DNA of 64,000 bases from Pseudomonas oryzagri (GTDB taxonomy: Bacteria > Pseudomonadota > Gammaproteobacteria > Pseudomonadales > Pseudomonadaceae), in assembly GCF_020831405.1 (NCBI RefSeq), contig NZ_JAJHPU010000043.1:434001-498000 (forward strand), read 5' to 3'. Each line of letters begins with the position of its first letter. Position 1 is the first letter of the stretch. The notes under the pieces are model-generated. The model was not told the origin of the DNA, did no database searches, and saw only the letters and a program-made list of their open reading frames with translations. This document shows, in pieces, positions 1-8,546 of this stretch. A program made the position numbers and the translations under genes.

Positions 1-552
1 AATGGCCATCATCGCCACCAGCACCACCAGTCCCACCGCCAGCACCGAGCTGGAGAACATGAAGCCTTCCTCTTTGGGAATGTTCATGAAGGTGGGAATG
101 CCGACGTACAGCAGGTAGGCCGTGTAGCACACCGCCGCCGTTCCCACCGCCATGGCCAGCCACAGGTTGGGATACAGGGCCGCCAGGCCGCCGATGAACA
201 GGGGCGTGGCGCAGTAGGCGGCGAACACGATCGAGTCGGTCAGGCTGGGCTTGGCGTCGTAGGTGCGCGACATCCAGTGGATGAAGGCGCCCATGGCAGC
301 GATGCCGGCCAGCATGGCCAGGTAGGACAGCACGGTCATCTGCAGCGCGCTCGACTCGGTGAGGCGAACCGCCTCGCCGCCGGCGACCGACCAGCCGACC
401 CGGGTGGTGCCGATGTAGGCGGATACCACGGGAATCGCCGCCAGGATGAGTACGTGGCTCAGATACATATGGCTGATGGTTTCTTTATCGCCACGAATCT
501 CTTGCCATTCTTGATCAGGATGGGTGAAGAGCCCCCAGACGTGGTGAATCAT
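1..552 (-). CDS. YIP1-family integral membrane protein, 3' end cut by window edge
   Basis: The reading frame is open from an ATG to the left edge of the window, so the C-terminus is missing; 184 codons are visible. The protein starts MIHHVWGLFTHPDQEWQEI, a soluble lead-in typical of bacterial YIP1 proteins, followed by at least four hydrophobic segments (for example around LSHVLILAAIPVVSAYIG and VLSYLAMLAGIAAMGAFI). A purine-rich AAGAGGTG sits just upstream of the ATG, which fixes the start. YIP1 proteins are polytopic inner-membrane proteins whose bacterial role is not established. No operon partner is visible: the next gene to the right ends on the same strand after a 169 bp gap without a gene. 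Confidence 0.75.
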   Translation of the reverse strand, partial: MIHHVWGLFTHPDQEWQEIRGDKETISHMYLSHVLILAAIPVVSAYIGTTRVGWSVAGGEAVRLTESSALQMTVLSYLAMLAGIAAMGAFIHWMSRTYDAKPSLTDSIVFAAYCATPLFIGGLAALYPNLWLAMAVGTAAVCYTAYLLYVGIPTFMNIPKEEGFMFSSSVLAVGLVVLVAMMAI

Positions 553-721
553 GATAGGACACCTCTTCTTCGTTATATGCGAATCGACCCCAATTAGGCT
601 TAGGCGCCGGAGGCACGTGATCCAGTGCCTTCCGGTGCCAGATCGCTCTCTGCGACCTTATGACGCAGTATAGGTGTCGGCGTCTCGCCTGCTCGTCGGA
701 AGAGTAGAGCGATTCGCTCCC

Positions 722-1315
722 TCAGGCCGGCTTGTAATAACGATCGAGAATTTCCATGGCCTTGTTGATCGACTGCAGGCGCGTGGTGCTGCCGCCGCGG
801 TCGGGGTGGTGCTGGCTGACCAGTTGGCGGTAGCGCAGGCGGATGGCGGAGTAGTCGGCGCGCGCGTCGAGGCCGAACAATTCCAGCGCGGCTTCGCGCT
901 CCTCGCCGCCGTGCATGCGCGTCCAGAAGCTCTGCAGCAGGTGCACGACGTCCGCCTCGGTGGTGTCGCGCAGGCGCGCCTCGTCGAGGTAGTAGGCGCG
1001 CAGCGGATCGTGCTCGCCGAGCGCCTGCGGGCCGTCCTGGTAGGGCAGCAGGCGGATCAGCAGCGGGTTGATCTCCAGGTGCGCGCTGCGCTCGCCCCAC
1101 AGGCGGTCGCGCAGGCGGTAGAGGGCGTTGAACAGCAGGAAGTGGGTGCGGAACAGCACCAGCTTGTCGGTCAGTGGCAGCTGGGGCAGGTGGGTGCAGT
1201 GCGCCTCGCGCAGACGGCGGATGAGCTGGTGCTCGCTGAGGCCGTCGGGCACCCGGCGCAGCAGGGCGAGCAGTTGTTCCATCAGGTCGATGGCGGGATC
1301 GTAGCTGGTATTCAT
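722..1315 (-). CDS. DnaJ-related protein with C-terminal J domain
   Basis: A 197-residue protein. The first ~135 residues match the alpha-helical N-terminal domain of 'DNAJ-related' proteins of gammaproteobacteria. The C-terminal ~60 residues are a J domain with the diagnostic HPD tripeptide in the context SQHHPDRGGS. J proteins stimulate the ATPase of an Hsp70; here the partner would be DnaK or a paralogue (inference from the family). The start chosen is the ATG of MNTSYDPAID. The frame stays open much further upstream, but that extension runs through an intergenic palindromic repeat and is not protein-like. The gene stands alone between the YIP1 gene and ttcA. Confidence 0.85.
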   Translation of the reverse strand: MNTSYDPAIDLMEQLLALLRRVPDGLSEHQLIRRLREAHCTHLPQLPLTDKLVLFRTHFLLFNALYRLRDRLWGERSAHLEINPLLIRLLPYQDGPQALGEHDPLRAYYLDEARLRDTTEADVVHLLQSFWTRMHGGEEREAALELFGLDARADYSAIRLRYRQLVSQHHPDRGGSTTRLQSINKAMEILDRYYKPA

Positions 1316-1426
1316 GGCCGGCAAGCCTAGCACGGGGGTTTGCGGCGAGCCCGAACAGCGGCGGAAGGCGTGAACCGCCTCGCAAGGGCAGGACGACGGT
1401 CGTTGCGCCAGGGCAATGCGCTCTTT

Positions 1427-1522
1427 TGTAGGGGCGAATTTATTCGCCGAGGGGTGCGAAGCGCCCCAGGAGCCATCAAGGGCAGGCCGTTGGCCTGCTC
1501 GGCGAATGAATTCGCCCCTACA
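1427..1522. repeat. Inverted pair of GGCGAATKAATTCGCC palindromic repeats
   Basis: Left arm TGTAGGGGCGAATTTATTCG and right arm GGCGAATGAATTCGCCCCTA face each other across ~50 bp, giving a long imperfect hairpin in either strand. The same motif recurs at 8.29-8.49, 29.61, 29.75, 30.40 and 32.79 kb, always between genes, so this is a genome-wide REP/BIME-like family. It lies between the divergent DnaJ-related gene and ttcA. Confidence 0.85.
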
Positions 1523-1662
1523 GGCGGACGTTGGCGCCCGTACCTCGGGCATTGCGGCGATGGGGCTGGGGTGTGCGGCCATTTGTGCGTAAAATGACCG
1601 CCTTTTTCGCACTTCCCTTTCCGCAACTCCTTTTTCTCAAATCCCCCGGACTCCACATCACC

Positions 1663-2487
1663 ATGGGCACCCTTTCGGTCAACCAGAACAAGCTGCAGAA
1701 GCGCATTCGCCGCCTGGCCGGCGAAGCCGTCACCGACTTCAACATGATCGAGGACGGCGACAAGGTCATGGTCTGCCTGTCCGGCGGCAAGGACAGCTAC
1801 ACCATGCTCGACGTGCTGCTCTATTTGCAGAAGGTCGCGCCGATCAAGTTCGAGGTCGTGGCGGTGAACATGGACCAGAAGCAGCCGGGCTTCCCCGAGC
1901 ACGTGCTGCCCGAGTACCTGAAGTCGATCGGCGTCGAGTACCACATCATCGAGAAGGACACCTACTCGGTGGTCAAGGAGAAGATCCCGGAAGGCAAGAC
2001 CACCTGCTCGCTGTGCTCGCGCCTGCGCCGCGGCACCCTGTACACCTTCGCCGACCAGATCGGCGCGACCAAGATGGCCCTCGGCCATCACCGCGACGAC
2101 ATCCTCGAGACCTTCTTCCTCAACATGTTCTACGGCGGCACCCTCAAGGCCATGCCGCCCAAGCTGCTCTCCGACGACGGCCGCAACGTGGTGATCCGCC
2201 CGCTGGCCTACTGCAACGAGGCGGACATCGAGGCCTACGCGAAGATCCAGGAATTCCCGATCATCCCCTGCAACCTGTGCGGCTCGCAGGAGAACCTGCA
2301 ACGCCAGGTGGTCAAGGAGATGCTCCAGGAGTGGGAGCGCAAGAGCCCGGGCCGCACCGAGATCATGTTCCGCGCCCTGCAGAACGTGGTGCCCTCGCAG
2401 CTGGCCGACCGCAACCTGTTCGACTTCAAGAGCCTGAAGATCGACGACGAGGCGACGCCGCGCTTCCTCGACGTGATGAGTCTGTGA
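1663..2487 (+). CDS. ttcA: tRNA 2-thiocytidine(32) synthetase TtcA
   Basis: TtcA thiolates cytidine 32 of certain tRNAs using ATP and an Fe-S cluster. The 274-residue product has the PP-loop ATP-binding motif SGGKDS near residue 45. It also has two cysteine pairs, CSLC (~residue 120) and CNLC (~residue 205), that bind the Fe-S cluster in this family. The length equals that of known Pseudomonas TtcA. The start is the ATG of [15 protein letters not shown], since the upstream in-frame extension is not conserved-looking. A compact hairpin directly after the stop probably terminates transcription. Confidence 0.96.
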   Translation: MGTLSVNQNKLQKRIRRLAGEAVTDFNMIEDGDKVMVCLSGGKDSYTMLDVLLYLQKVAPIKFEVVAVNMDQKQPGFPEHVLPEYLKSIGVEYHIIEKDTYSVVKEKIPEGKTTCSLCSRLRRGTLYTFADQIGATKMALGHHRDDILETFFLNMFYGGTLKAMPPKLLSDDGRNVVIRPLAYCNEADIEAYAKIQEFPIIPCNLCGSQENLQRQVVKEMLQEWERKSPGRTEIMFRALQNVVPSQLADRNLFDFKSLKIDDEATPRFLDVMSL

Positions 2488-2494
2488 CCCCCGA

Positions 2495-2518
2495 CCGGCT
2501 GCCCAGTGCAGCCGGTTT
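2495..2518 (+). terminator. Hairpin terminator after ttcA
   Basis: CCGGCTGC and GCAGCCGG form a perfect 8 bp stem with a 5 nt loop, followed by a short TTTCA tail. It lies between the converging ends of ttcA and the [2Fe-2S] gene, so it may serve both. The T-run is short, hence moderate confidence. Confidence 0.55.
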
Positions 2519-3234
2519 CACATCTGCCGCATGATCAGCTCGACCACCTCGCGCCCCTCGACGAACTGCTCCTGGACCAGGCGCTGCACATCGTCTTCGC
2601 TGCTTACCCGATACCAGGTGCCGGCGGGGTAGACGCTGAGGGTCGGCCCCTGATCGCAGGGGAACTGGCACTGGGTGCGGGTGAGGTGCACGCCGCCTTC
2701 GCACTCCAGCCTGCCGGCCGCCTTCAGCCGCTCGCGCAGCGTTTTCCACAGCGGCAGGGCGCCGCGCCGGATGCAGCGCGGACCGTTGCACAGCAGCACG
2801 CGGTAGTGATGCTGGGGAATGCACGACCAGGCATGCGCCGCCGGCAGCGCCGGCACCTCCACGCAACCCAGATGGCGCTCGGGCTGTTCGATCAGGGCGC
2901 AGACGGCATCGAGCTGGCCGGCATCGCTGCTGGCGACGAACAGCCGGTCGGCCACCCCCTCGCCGATGGCCTGCAGCTCGCTGCGCAGCCAGTCCAGGTA
3001 CGGGCTGCTGGCGTTGGGGTCGAGATCGACCAGCAGCAGAGGTAGCTCGCCGGCGGCGATGCAGTCGCGCACGCGTTGCCAGAGCCCGGCGTAGCCTTCG
3101 GTGGTATCGACGATATCGGCCAGCGCCGCCGCGCCGCGCAGGGCCGAAAGCTCGCGCTGGAACAGTTCGGCGAAGCTGCCGCGGGCCAGGTCGGGGCCGA
3201 CGAACAGCACGCGGGCGTAGGGCGAAGTGGACAT
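2518..3234 (-). CDS. Thioredoxin-like [2Fe-2S] ferredoxin-domain protein of the cobalamin cluster
   Basis: A 238-residue protein in two halves. The first ~125 residues (starting MSTSPYARVLFVGPD) resemble a small alpha/beta domain I cannot name. The second half carries LLCNGPRCIRRG and, ~35 residues later, CQFPCDQGP, the spaced cysteine pairs of thioredoxin-like [2Fe-2S] ferredoxins. It is the last gene of a leftward cobL-cobK run (33 bp after cobK), which points to an electron-transfer job in corrin synthesis, perhaps cobalt reduction or feeding the Fe-S enzyme CobG; that is inference from context. I chose the inner ATG; an in-frame ATG 21 nt upstream (MPPAGTA) is also possible. Confidence 0.75.
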   Translation of the reverse strand: MSTSPYARVLFVGPDLARGSFAELFQRELSALRGAAALADIVDTTEGYAGLWQRVRDCIAAGELPLLLVDLDPNASSPYLDWLRSELQAIGEGVADRLFVASSDAGQLDAVCALIEQPERHLGCVEVPALPAAHAWSCIPQHHYRVLLCNGPRCIRRGALPLWKTLRERLKAAGRLECEGGVHLTRTQCQFPCDQGPTLSVYPAGTWYRVSSEDDVQRLVQEQFVEGREVVELIMRQM

Positions 3235-3267
3235 GGCGGTACCTGCTGGCGGCAAAGGGCCGGCAGT

Positions 3268-4005
3268 CTACCCGAGAGCGCCGGGCAGGGCTTGCAGCGC
3301 CTGCCAGAGTTCCTCGACGGCGGCGAACTCGCAGTCCACCGCCGGCAGTGGCGGGCGCGCCAGGACCAGCACCGGCAGACCGCGCTCGCGGGCCACCTGC
3401 AGCTTGGCCTCGGTGGCGCCGCCGCCGCTGTTCTTGCTGATCAGCACGTCGAAATCCTCCGCCGCGAACAGTGCGCGCTCGGCCTCCAGGCCGAACGGTC
3501 CGCGGGCGGCGATCACCCTGGCCCGCGCGTTGCCCGGATGCTCGTCGAGCACCCGCACGGTCCAGAACTGCCCGGCGGGGATGGCGTCGAGGTGGGCCAG
3601 CGGCTCGCGGCCGAGCGTGAAGAACGGCCGGCGGAAAGCCGCCAGCGCGTTGCTCAGCTCGTTCCAGCCGGCCACCTCGCGCCAGTCGTCGCCGGCGCCG
3701 GCCTGCCAGCCGGGACGGCGCAGCGCCCAGCAGGGAATGCCGGCGAGCTGTGCGGCCTGGGCCGCGTTGGCGCTGATCCGCGCCGCGTAGGGGTGGGTGA
3801 CGTCGAGCAGCAGGTCGATGCCTTGCTCGTCGATGAAGCGCGCCAAGCCCTCGGCGCCGCCGAAGCCGCCGACCCGCACCCGGCAGGCCAGATCCTGCGG
3901 CACCTTGCCCAGCCCGGCCAGGCTGTAGACGTGTGCGGGGCCGAGGCGCCGGGCGATGGCCAGGGCGTCGCCGACGCCGCCGAGCAGCAGGATGCGCCGG
4001 CTCAC
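3268..4005 (-). CDS. cobK: Precorrin-6A reductase CobK
   Basis: CobK reduces precorrin-6A to dihydroprecorrin-6 with NADPH in aerobic cobalamin synthesis. The 245-residue product opens with the dinucleotide-binding stretch [18 protein letters not shown] and has the family motif [11 protein letters not shown] near residue 70, plus [14 protein letters not shown] towards the C-terminus. The start is GTG; its last bases overlap the cobL stop (GTGA), so the two are translationally coupled. In P. aeruginosa cbiD is described between cobL and cobK; here the junction is direct and no cbiD is seen. Confidence 0.95.
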   Translation of the reverse strand: MSRRILLLGGVGDALAIARRLGPAHVYSLAGLGKVPQDLACRVRVGGFGGAEGLARFIDEQGIDLLLDVTHPYAARISANAAQAAQLAGIPCWALRRPGWQAGAGDDWREVAGWNELSNALAAFRRPFFTLGREPLAHLDAIPAGQFWTVRVLDEHPGNARARVIAARGPFGLEAERALFAAEDFDVLISKNSGGGATEAKLQVARERGLPVLVLARPPLPAVDCEFAAVEELWQALQALPGALG

Positions 4006-5204
4006 GGCTTGCGCACTTGCAGCAGGGTGATCGGCAGGGCGCTGCGCCAGGTGTCGAAGGCGCCGAGCGGCTGCGCCTGGGCCACGGCGATGCGGGTCAG
4101 CTCGCCGCCGTGTTCCTCGCGCCAGGCCACCAGCGCCGCCTCGCTCTGCAGGGTCACCGCGTTGGCGATCAGCCGGCCGCCGGGCTTGAGCGCCTGCCAG
4201 CACTGTTCCAGCACGCCGGGCACGGTCACCCCGCCGCCGATGAAGACCGCATCCGGTCGCTCCAGCCCGTCCAGTGCCTCGGGTGCGGCGCCGGCCACCA
4301 GCTGCAGGCCGGGCACGCCGAGGGCGTCGCGGTTGTGGGCGATCAGTTGCTGGCGGCCGGCATCCGCCTCGATGGCGATGGCCCGGCAGCTGGGGTGGGC
4401 GCGCAGCCACTCGATGCCGATCGAGCCGCAGCCGGCGCCGACGTCCCAGAGCAGTTCGCCCGGCGTCGGCGCCAGGCGGGCCAGGGTGATGGCGCGCACG
4501 TCGCGCTTGGTCAGCTGGCCGTCGTGGCGGTAGGCGTCGTCCGGCAGGCCGCAGGTCAGCGGCAGGCGGCGGGCGTCGGCACCGGCGACGCACTCCACCG
4601 CCAGCAGGTTGAGGTCGGCGACCTGCTCGACCGCCCAGCTTTCCGCCAGGCCGTCGATGCGCCGCTCCAGCGCGCCGCCCAGGTGCTCCAGCACGCTCAG
4701 CCGGCTGGGGCCGAAGCCGCGCTCGCGCAGCAGGGCGGCGATGGCGGCGGGGCTGGCGCCGTCGTTGCAGAGGATCAGCAGGCGCTGGCCGGCATGGATG
4801 TGCAGGTTGAGCGCCGCCAGCGGGCGGGCCACCACCGACAGCACGGTGGTCTCCTGCAGCGGCCAGCCGAGGCGCGCGGCGGCCAGGGAGCAGGAGGAGG
4901 GCGCCGGCAGCACGCGCAGCTCGTCCGCCGCCACCTGGCGCGCCAGGCTGGCGCCGACGCCGAACAGCATGGGATCGCCGCTGGCCAGCACGCACACCGG
5001 CGTGCCGCGCCGCTCCAGCACCGGCGCCAGGCTGAACGGGCTCGGCCAGCTGTGCCGCGTGGCGCGGATCTCCGCCGGCAGCAGCTCCAGCTGGCGCGGT
5101 GCGCCGACTATCTGCTCGGCCGCCAGCAGGGCGCGGCGCGCCGCCTCGCCGAGTCCCGCATAGCCGTCCTCACCGATGCCCACCACCGTCAGCCAGGCTG
5201 TCAT
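4002..5204 (-). CDS. cobL: Precorrin-6Y C5,15-methyltransferase (decarboxylating) CobL
   Basis: CobL methylates C5 and C15 and decarboxylates the acetate at C12 of dihydroprecorrin-6. The 400-residue protein is the usual two-domain fusion. The N-terminal half is a tetrapyrrole methylase ([14 protein letters not shown] at the start; [12 protein letters not shown] ~residue 95). The C-terminal half is a class I SAM methyltransferase ([16 protein letters not shown] ~residue 250). It heads the leftward operon cobL-cobK-[2Fe-2S] and is divergent from the riboswitch-controlled cobG operon. No B12 riboswitch is visible on its own strand. Confidence 0.96.
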   Translation of the reverse strand: MTAWLTVVGIGEDGYAGLGEAARRALLAAEQIVGAPRQLELLPAEIRATRHSWPSPFSLAPVLERRGTPVCVLASGDPMLFGVGASLARQVAADELRVLPAPSSCSLAAARLGWPLQETTVLSVVARPLAALNLHIHAGQRLLILCNDGASPAAIAALLRERGFGPSRLSVLEHLGGALERRIDGLAESWAVEQVADLNLLAVECVAGADARRLPLTCGLPDDAYRHDGQLTKRDVRAITLARLAPTPGELLWDVGAGCGSIGIEWLRAHPSCRAIAIEADAGRQQLIAHNRDALGVPGLQLVAGAAPEALDGLERPDAVFIGGGVTVPGVLEQCWQALKPGGRLIANAVTLQSEAALVAWREEHGGELTRIAVAQAQPLGAFDTWRSALPITLLQVRKP

Positions 5205-5275
5205 GCACGTCTCCTCGTTGCCCGTTGCCGACGGACAGGCTTGGCCTGGCGCCGGAAAAAGCGGGCATAATAGCG

Positions 5276-5446
5276 CCTTCGTCGGTGCCTGATGGGCTTG
5301 CCCATCGGCCTAAGAGGGAACACGGACCAACCGTGGCTGCCCCCGCAACTGTAAGCAGCGAGTCGCTCCGCACACGCGCCACTGAGCAATCGGGAAGGCC
5401 GCGGATCGATGCCGACCTGCCAGCCAGGAGACCTGCCGACGACGCA
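5276..5446 (+). promoter_or_regulatory. Cobalamin (AdoCbl-type) riboswitch upstream of cobG operon
   Basis: The leader contains the conserved B12-box elements in order: a GGAACACGG stretch, GGCTGCCCCCGCAACTGTAA, a CACTG segment, GGGAAGGC, and the terminal GCCAGCCAGGAGACCTGCC. It reads towards cobG, ~100 bp downstream, and probably represses cobGHIJ when cobalamin is plentiful. A CATAAT box just upstream could be the -10. Confidence 0.93.
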
Positions 5447-5547
5447 GTCGCGAGTGCCAACATCGGGCGGGGTGTACCGATGCCAAGGAATCCCTTCGTG
5501 CGGATTCCGCTGGTTCGGTCGCCGCGTCGTTCGTTGCCGGTGACCGC

Positions 5548-6876
5548 GTGCCGCCCGATTCTTCCATTCCCGTTCCGTTTTCCCCCCGGCCCTCCGCCTG
5601 CCCGGGGCTGTGGCGCATCGTCTCCGCGCTGGACGGAGGCATCTGCCGGGTCAAGCTGCCCGGCGGCCAGCTGTCCAGCGCCCAGGCGCGCGCCGTGGCC
5701 GCCGCCGCGCGCACCTGCGCCAGCGGCGTGCTGGAGTTGACCAACCGCAGCAACCTGCAGCTGCGCGGCGTGCGCGTCGAGCGTCAGGCCGAGCTGGTGG
5801 GCGGCCTGCTGGCCGCCGGCCTCGGCCCGCGCCGCGCGGAAGCCGACGATGTGCGCAACCTGCTGCTCAGCCCCGCCGCCGGTCGCGACCGCGCGGCCCA
5901 GCTCGACGTGCGCCCGCTGGCCGGGCAACTGCTCGACCTGCTGGAGGACACCCCCGACTTCCATCGCCTGTCCGCCAAGTTCGCCCTGCAGCTGGACGGC
6001 GGCGAGGCGCTGGCCATGCTCGACCATCCCCACGACCTCTGGCTCGCCGCCTGGCCCGGCGGCACGCGGATCGCCTTCGGTCTGGCCGGCGGCGCCCGGC
6101 GCCAGGCGCTGGCCAGCGTCGAACCGGCGCAGGTGCCGCAGCTGGTGGAAACGCTGCTGCGCCTGTTCCTCGAACTGGCCGGCGCGCACACGCGCATGCG
6201 CGAGCTGCTGGCCGAGCTGCCGGTGGCGGAGTTCCTCGACCGCCTGCAGGCGCGCCTGCCGTTCGCCCTGGAGCGCGCGGTGCCGGCGCTGCCGCTGGCC
6301 GACACGGCCGCCGCGCCGCTGGGCGTCTACGTCCAGGCGCAGCCGGGACTGACCATGCTGCTGGCCGGCGCGCCGCTGGGCCGCGTGGACGCCGCGCAGC
6401 TCGACGCTCTCGCCGAGCTGGCCGAGCGCGAAGGCAGCGGCGAGCTGCGCCTGACTCCCTGGCAGGGCGTGCTGCTGCCGGATATCCCCGTGGCCCGGAT
6501 GGCCGCGGTGGCCGACGCCTTGGGCGAGATCGGCCTGCTGCTGGACGCCCGCGCGCCGCTGGCCCGCCTGCTCGCCTGCAGCGGCAGCAGCGGCTGCGTC
6601 AAGGCCCACGCCGACACCAAGGCCGACGCCCGCCGCCTGGCCGCGCGGCTGGGCGAGCACGGGCCGGCGCAGGTGCACCTGAGCGGCTGCCCGCGCTCCT
6701 GCGCGGCCGCCCACGTCGCCCCCTACACCCTGCTGGCCCAGCCCGGCGGGCGCTACCACCTCTATCGACGCGAGCAGGGACTGGCCGGATTCGGCCGCCT
6801 GCTCGCGCCGTCCCTCGACATCGACCAAGCCGGCGACTGGCTCGCCGCACTGCCCCCCTCAGGAGCTCCCGCATGA
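5548..6876 (+). CDS. cobG: Precorrin-3B synthase CobG
   Basis: CobG is the oxygen-dependent monooxygenase that makes precorrin-3B, the step that commits to the aerobic pathway. The product (442 residues from a GTG) is a sirohaem/nitrite-reductase-like protein. It has the N-terminal [18 protein letters not shown] segment, the half-domain motif [11 protein letters not shown], and the Fe-S ligand motifs [15 protein letters not shown] and [13 protein letters not shown] near the C-terminus. No good ribosome-binding site precedes the GTG and no in-frame ATG lies upstream, so the exact start is uncertain. It is first in a riboswitch-controlled operon and overlaps cobH by 4 bp (ATGA). Confidence 0.93.
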   Translation: MPPDSSIPVPFSPRPSACPGLWRIVSALDGGICRVKLPGGQLSSAQARAVAAAARTCASGVLELTNRSNLQLRGVRVERQAELVGGLLAAGLGPRRAEADDVRNLLLSPAAGRDRAAQLDVRPLAGQLLDLLEDTPDFHRLSAKFALQLDGGEALAMLDHPHDLWLAAWPGGTRIAFGLAGGARRQALASVEPAQVPQLVETLLRLFLELAGAHTRMRELLAELPVAEFLDRLQARLPFALERAVPALPLADTAAAPLGVYVQAQPGLTMLLAGAPLGRVDAAQLDALAELAEREGSGELRLTPWQGVLLPDIPVARMAAVADALGEIGLLLDARAPLARLLACSGSSGCVKAHADTKADARRLAARLGEHGPAQVHLSGCPRSCAAAHVAPYTLLAQPGGRYHLYRREQGLAGFGRLLAPSLDIDQAGDWLAALPPSGAPA

Positions 6877-7499
6877 TCGACTACATCCGCGACGGGCAGG
6901 AAATCTACCGCCAGTCCTTCGCCACCATTCGCGCCGAGGCCGACCTGTCGGCCATCCCGGCGGACCTGGAAAAGCTCGCCGTCCGCCTGATCCACGCCTG
7001 CGGCATGGTCGACGTGGTGCAGGACCTGCGTTTCTCAAAGGGCGCCGGCGCCGCCGGCCGCGCCGCGCTGGCCGCCGGCGCGCCGATCCTCTGCGACGCG
7101 CGGATGGTCGCCGAGGGCATCACCCGCGCGCGCCTGCCGGCCCACAACGAGGTGATCTGCACCCTCAACCAGCCCGACGTGCCGCAGCTGGCCCGCGAAC
7201 TGGGCAACACCCGCTCGGCGGTGGCCCTGGAGCACTGGCGCGAGCGCCTGGAAGGCAGCGTGGTGGTGATCGGCAACGCGCCGACCGCGCTGTTCTACCT
7301 GCTGGAAATGCTCGACGCCGGCGCGCCCAAGCCGGCGCTGATCCTCGGCATGCCGGTGGGCTTTATCGGCGCCGCGGAATCCAAAGAGATGCTCGCCGCC
7401 GACAGCCGCGGCGTGCCCTACGTCATCGTGCGCGGTCGTCGCGGCGGCAGCGCCATGGCCGCCGCGGCGGTCAACGCCCTGGCCACGGAGGTGGAATGA
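6873..7499 (+). CDS. cobH: Precorrin-8X methylmutase CobH
   Basis: CobH moves the C11 methyl to C12, converting precorrin-8X to hydrogenobyrinate. The 208-residue length is typical. Recognisable segments are the start [20 protein letters not shown], the active-site region [15 protein letters not shown] with the catalytic His, and [14 protein letters not shown] near residue 160. The ATG overlaps the cobG stop and its own stop overlaps the cobI start, so cobG-cobH-cobI are translationally coupled. Confidence 0.96.
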   Translation: MIDYIRDGQEIYRQSFATIRAEADLSAIPADLEKLAVRLIHACGMVDVVQDLRFSKGAGAAGRAALAAGAPILCDARMVAEGITRARLPAHNEVICTLNQPDVPQLARELGNTRSAVALEHWRERLEGSVVVIGNAPTALFYLLEMLDAGAPKPALILGMPVGFIGAAESKEMLAADSRGVPYVIVRGRRGGSAMAAAAVNALATEVE

Positions 7500-8242
7500 T
7501 GCGCAAGGGACGTTTGCTCGGCCTGGGCGTCGGCCCCGGCGACCCCGAGCTGATCACCCTCAAGGCCCTGCGCCTGCTGCAGTCCGCGCCGGTGGTCGGC
7601 TACTTCGTAGCCAAGGCCAAGGCCAGCAAGGGCCAGGGCGGCAACGCCTTCGGCATCATCGCGGAGCACCTCGCCGACGCCCAGCAGCGCCTGCCGCTGG
7701 TCTACCCGGTGACCACCGAGAAGCTGGCGCCGCCGCTGTCCTACGAGGATGTGATCGCCGACTTCTACGACACCTGCGCGGCGCAGATCGCCGGGCACCT
7801 GGACGCCGGCCGCGACGTGGCGGTGATCTGCGAGGGCGACCCGTTCTTCTACGGCTCCTACATGTACCTGCACGACCGCCTGGCCGCCCACTACGAGGTC
7901 GAAGTGGTCCCCGGCGTGTGCTCGATGCTCGGCTGCGCCTCGGTGCTCGGCACCCCGCTGGTGTACCGCAACCAGAGCCTGTCGGTGCTCTCCGGCGTGC
8001 TGCCCGAAGAGGAACTGAAACGCCGCCTGCAGGACGCCGAGGCCGCCGTGGTGATGAAGCTCGGCCGCAATTTCGACAAGGTGCGCCGGGTGCTCCAGCA
8101 GCTCGGCCTCGACCGCCGCGCCCACTACGTCGAGCGGGCGACCATGGACAACCAGCGCATCGTGCCGCTGGACGAGGTCGACCCGCTGTCCTCGCCGTAC
8201 TTCTCGATGATCCTGGTGCCCGGGGAGAAGTGGCGTGGCTGA
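7496..8242 (+). CDS. cobI: Precorrin-2 C20-methyltransferase CobI
   Basis: CobI uses SAM to methylate C20 of precorrin-2, giving precorrin-3A. It is a canonical tetrapyrrole methylase of 248 residues, with the N-terminal [36 protein letters not shown] around residue 105 and [19 protein letters not shown] after it. Two ATG codons are adjacent (ATGATG); the first overlaps the cobH stop, the second starts 3 nt later. A four-unit palindromic repeat array separates it from cobJ. Confidence 0.96.
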   Translation: MMRKGRLLGLGVGPGDPELITLKALRLLQSAPVVGYFVAKAKASKGQGGNAFGIIAEHLADAQQRLPLVYPVTTEKLAPPLSYEDVIADFYDTCAAQIAGHLDAGRDVAVICEGDPFFYGSYMYLHDRLAAHYEVEVVPGVCSMLGCASVLGTPLVYRNQSLSVLSGVLPEEELKRRLQDAEAAVVMKLGRNFDKVRRVLQQLGLDRRAHYVERATMDNQRIVPLDEVDPLSSPYFSMILVPGEKWRG

Positions 8243-8285
8243 ACGCGGGCCGCGCCGGTCGAGGGCGCGAATCGCTGCCCGCCGC

Positions 8286-8490
8286 ACGGGCGAATTCATT
8301 CGCCCGTGCGAGCAATCCCGCCAGCACGGCCACCGCTGCTTTTCTGTAGGGGCGAATTCATTCGCCCACGCGCAACACCGCCCGTACCGCCGCCGCTGCC
8401 TATCTGTAGGGGCGAATTCATTCGCCTATGGGCACCACCGCCAGCCCGGCCACCGCTGCCTTACCTGTAGGGGCGAATTCATTCGCCTCT
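8286..8490. repeat. Tandem array of four ~60 bp units each carrying a GAATTCATTCGCC palindrome
   Basis: Four units at 60-61 bp spacing each contain GGGGCGAATTCATTCGCC (first copy slightly different) preceded by a diverged CCACCGCTGCC(T) segment. Unlike the inverted pairs elsewhere in the window, all copies here point the same way. It sits inside the cobGHI-cobJ operon. Because 60 is a multiple of three the array keeps one frame open, but the encoded repeats are low complexity and not protein-like. Confidence 0.85.
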
Positions 8491-8546
8491 ATAAAGCCTC
8501 GGGCCAATGACCCGGCCCCGGCCGCTCATCGAATAGGAAACACCCC

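Noticed and set aside
600-1385. Large overlapping ORFs on both strands over the DnaJ-related gene
   Set aside because: They have GC-frame composition (Arg/Ala/Pro rich) and no motifs; the J domain fixes the real frame.
8235-8510. 91-codon ORF over the repeat array after cobI
   Set aside because: The open frame is caused by the 60 bp repeat period; the residues are just translations of the palindromes.
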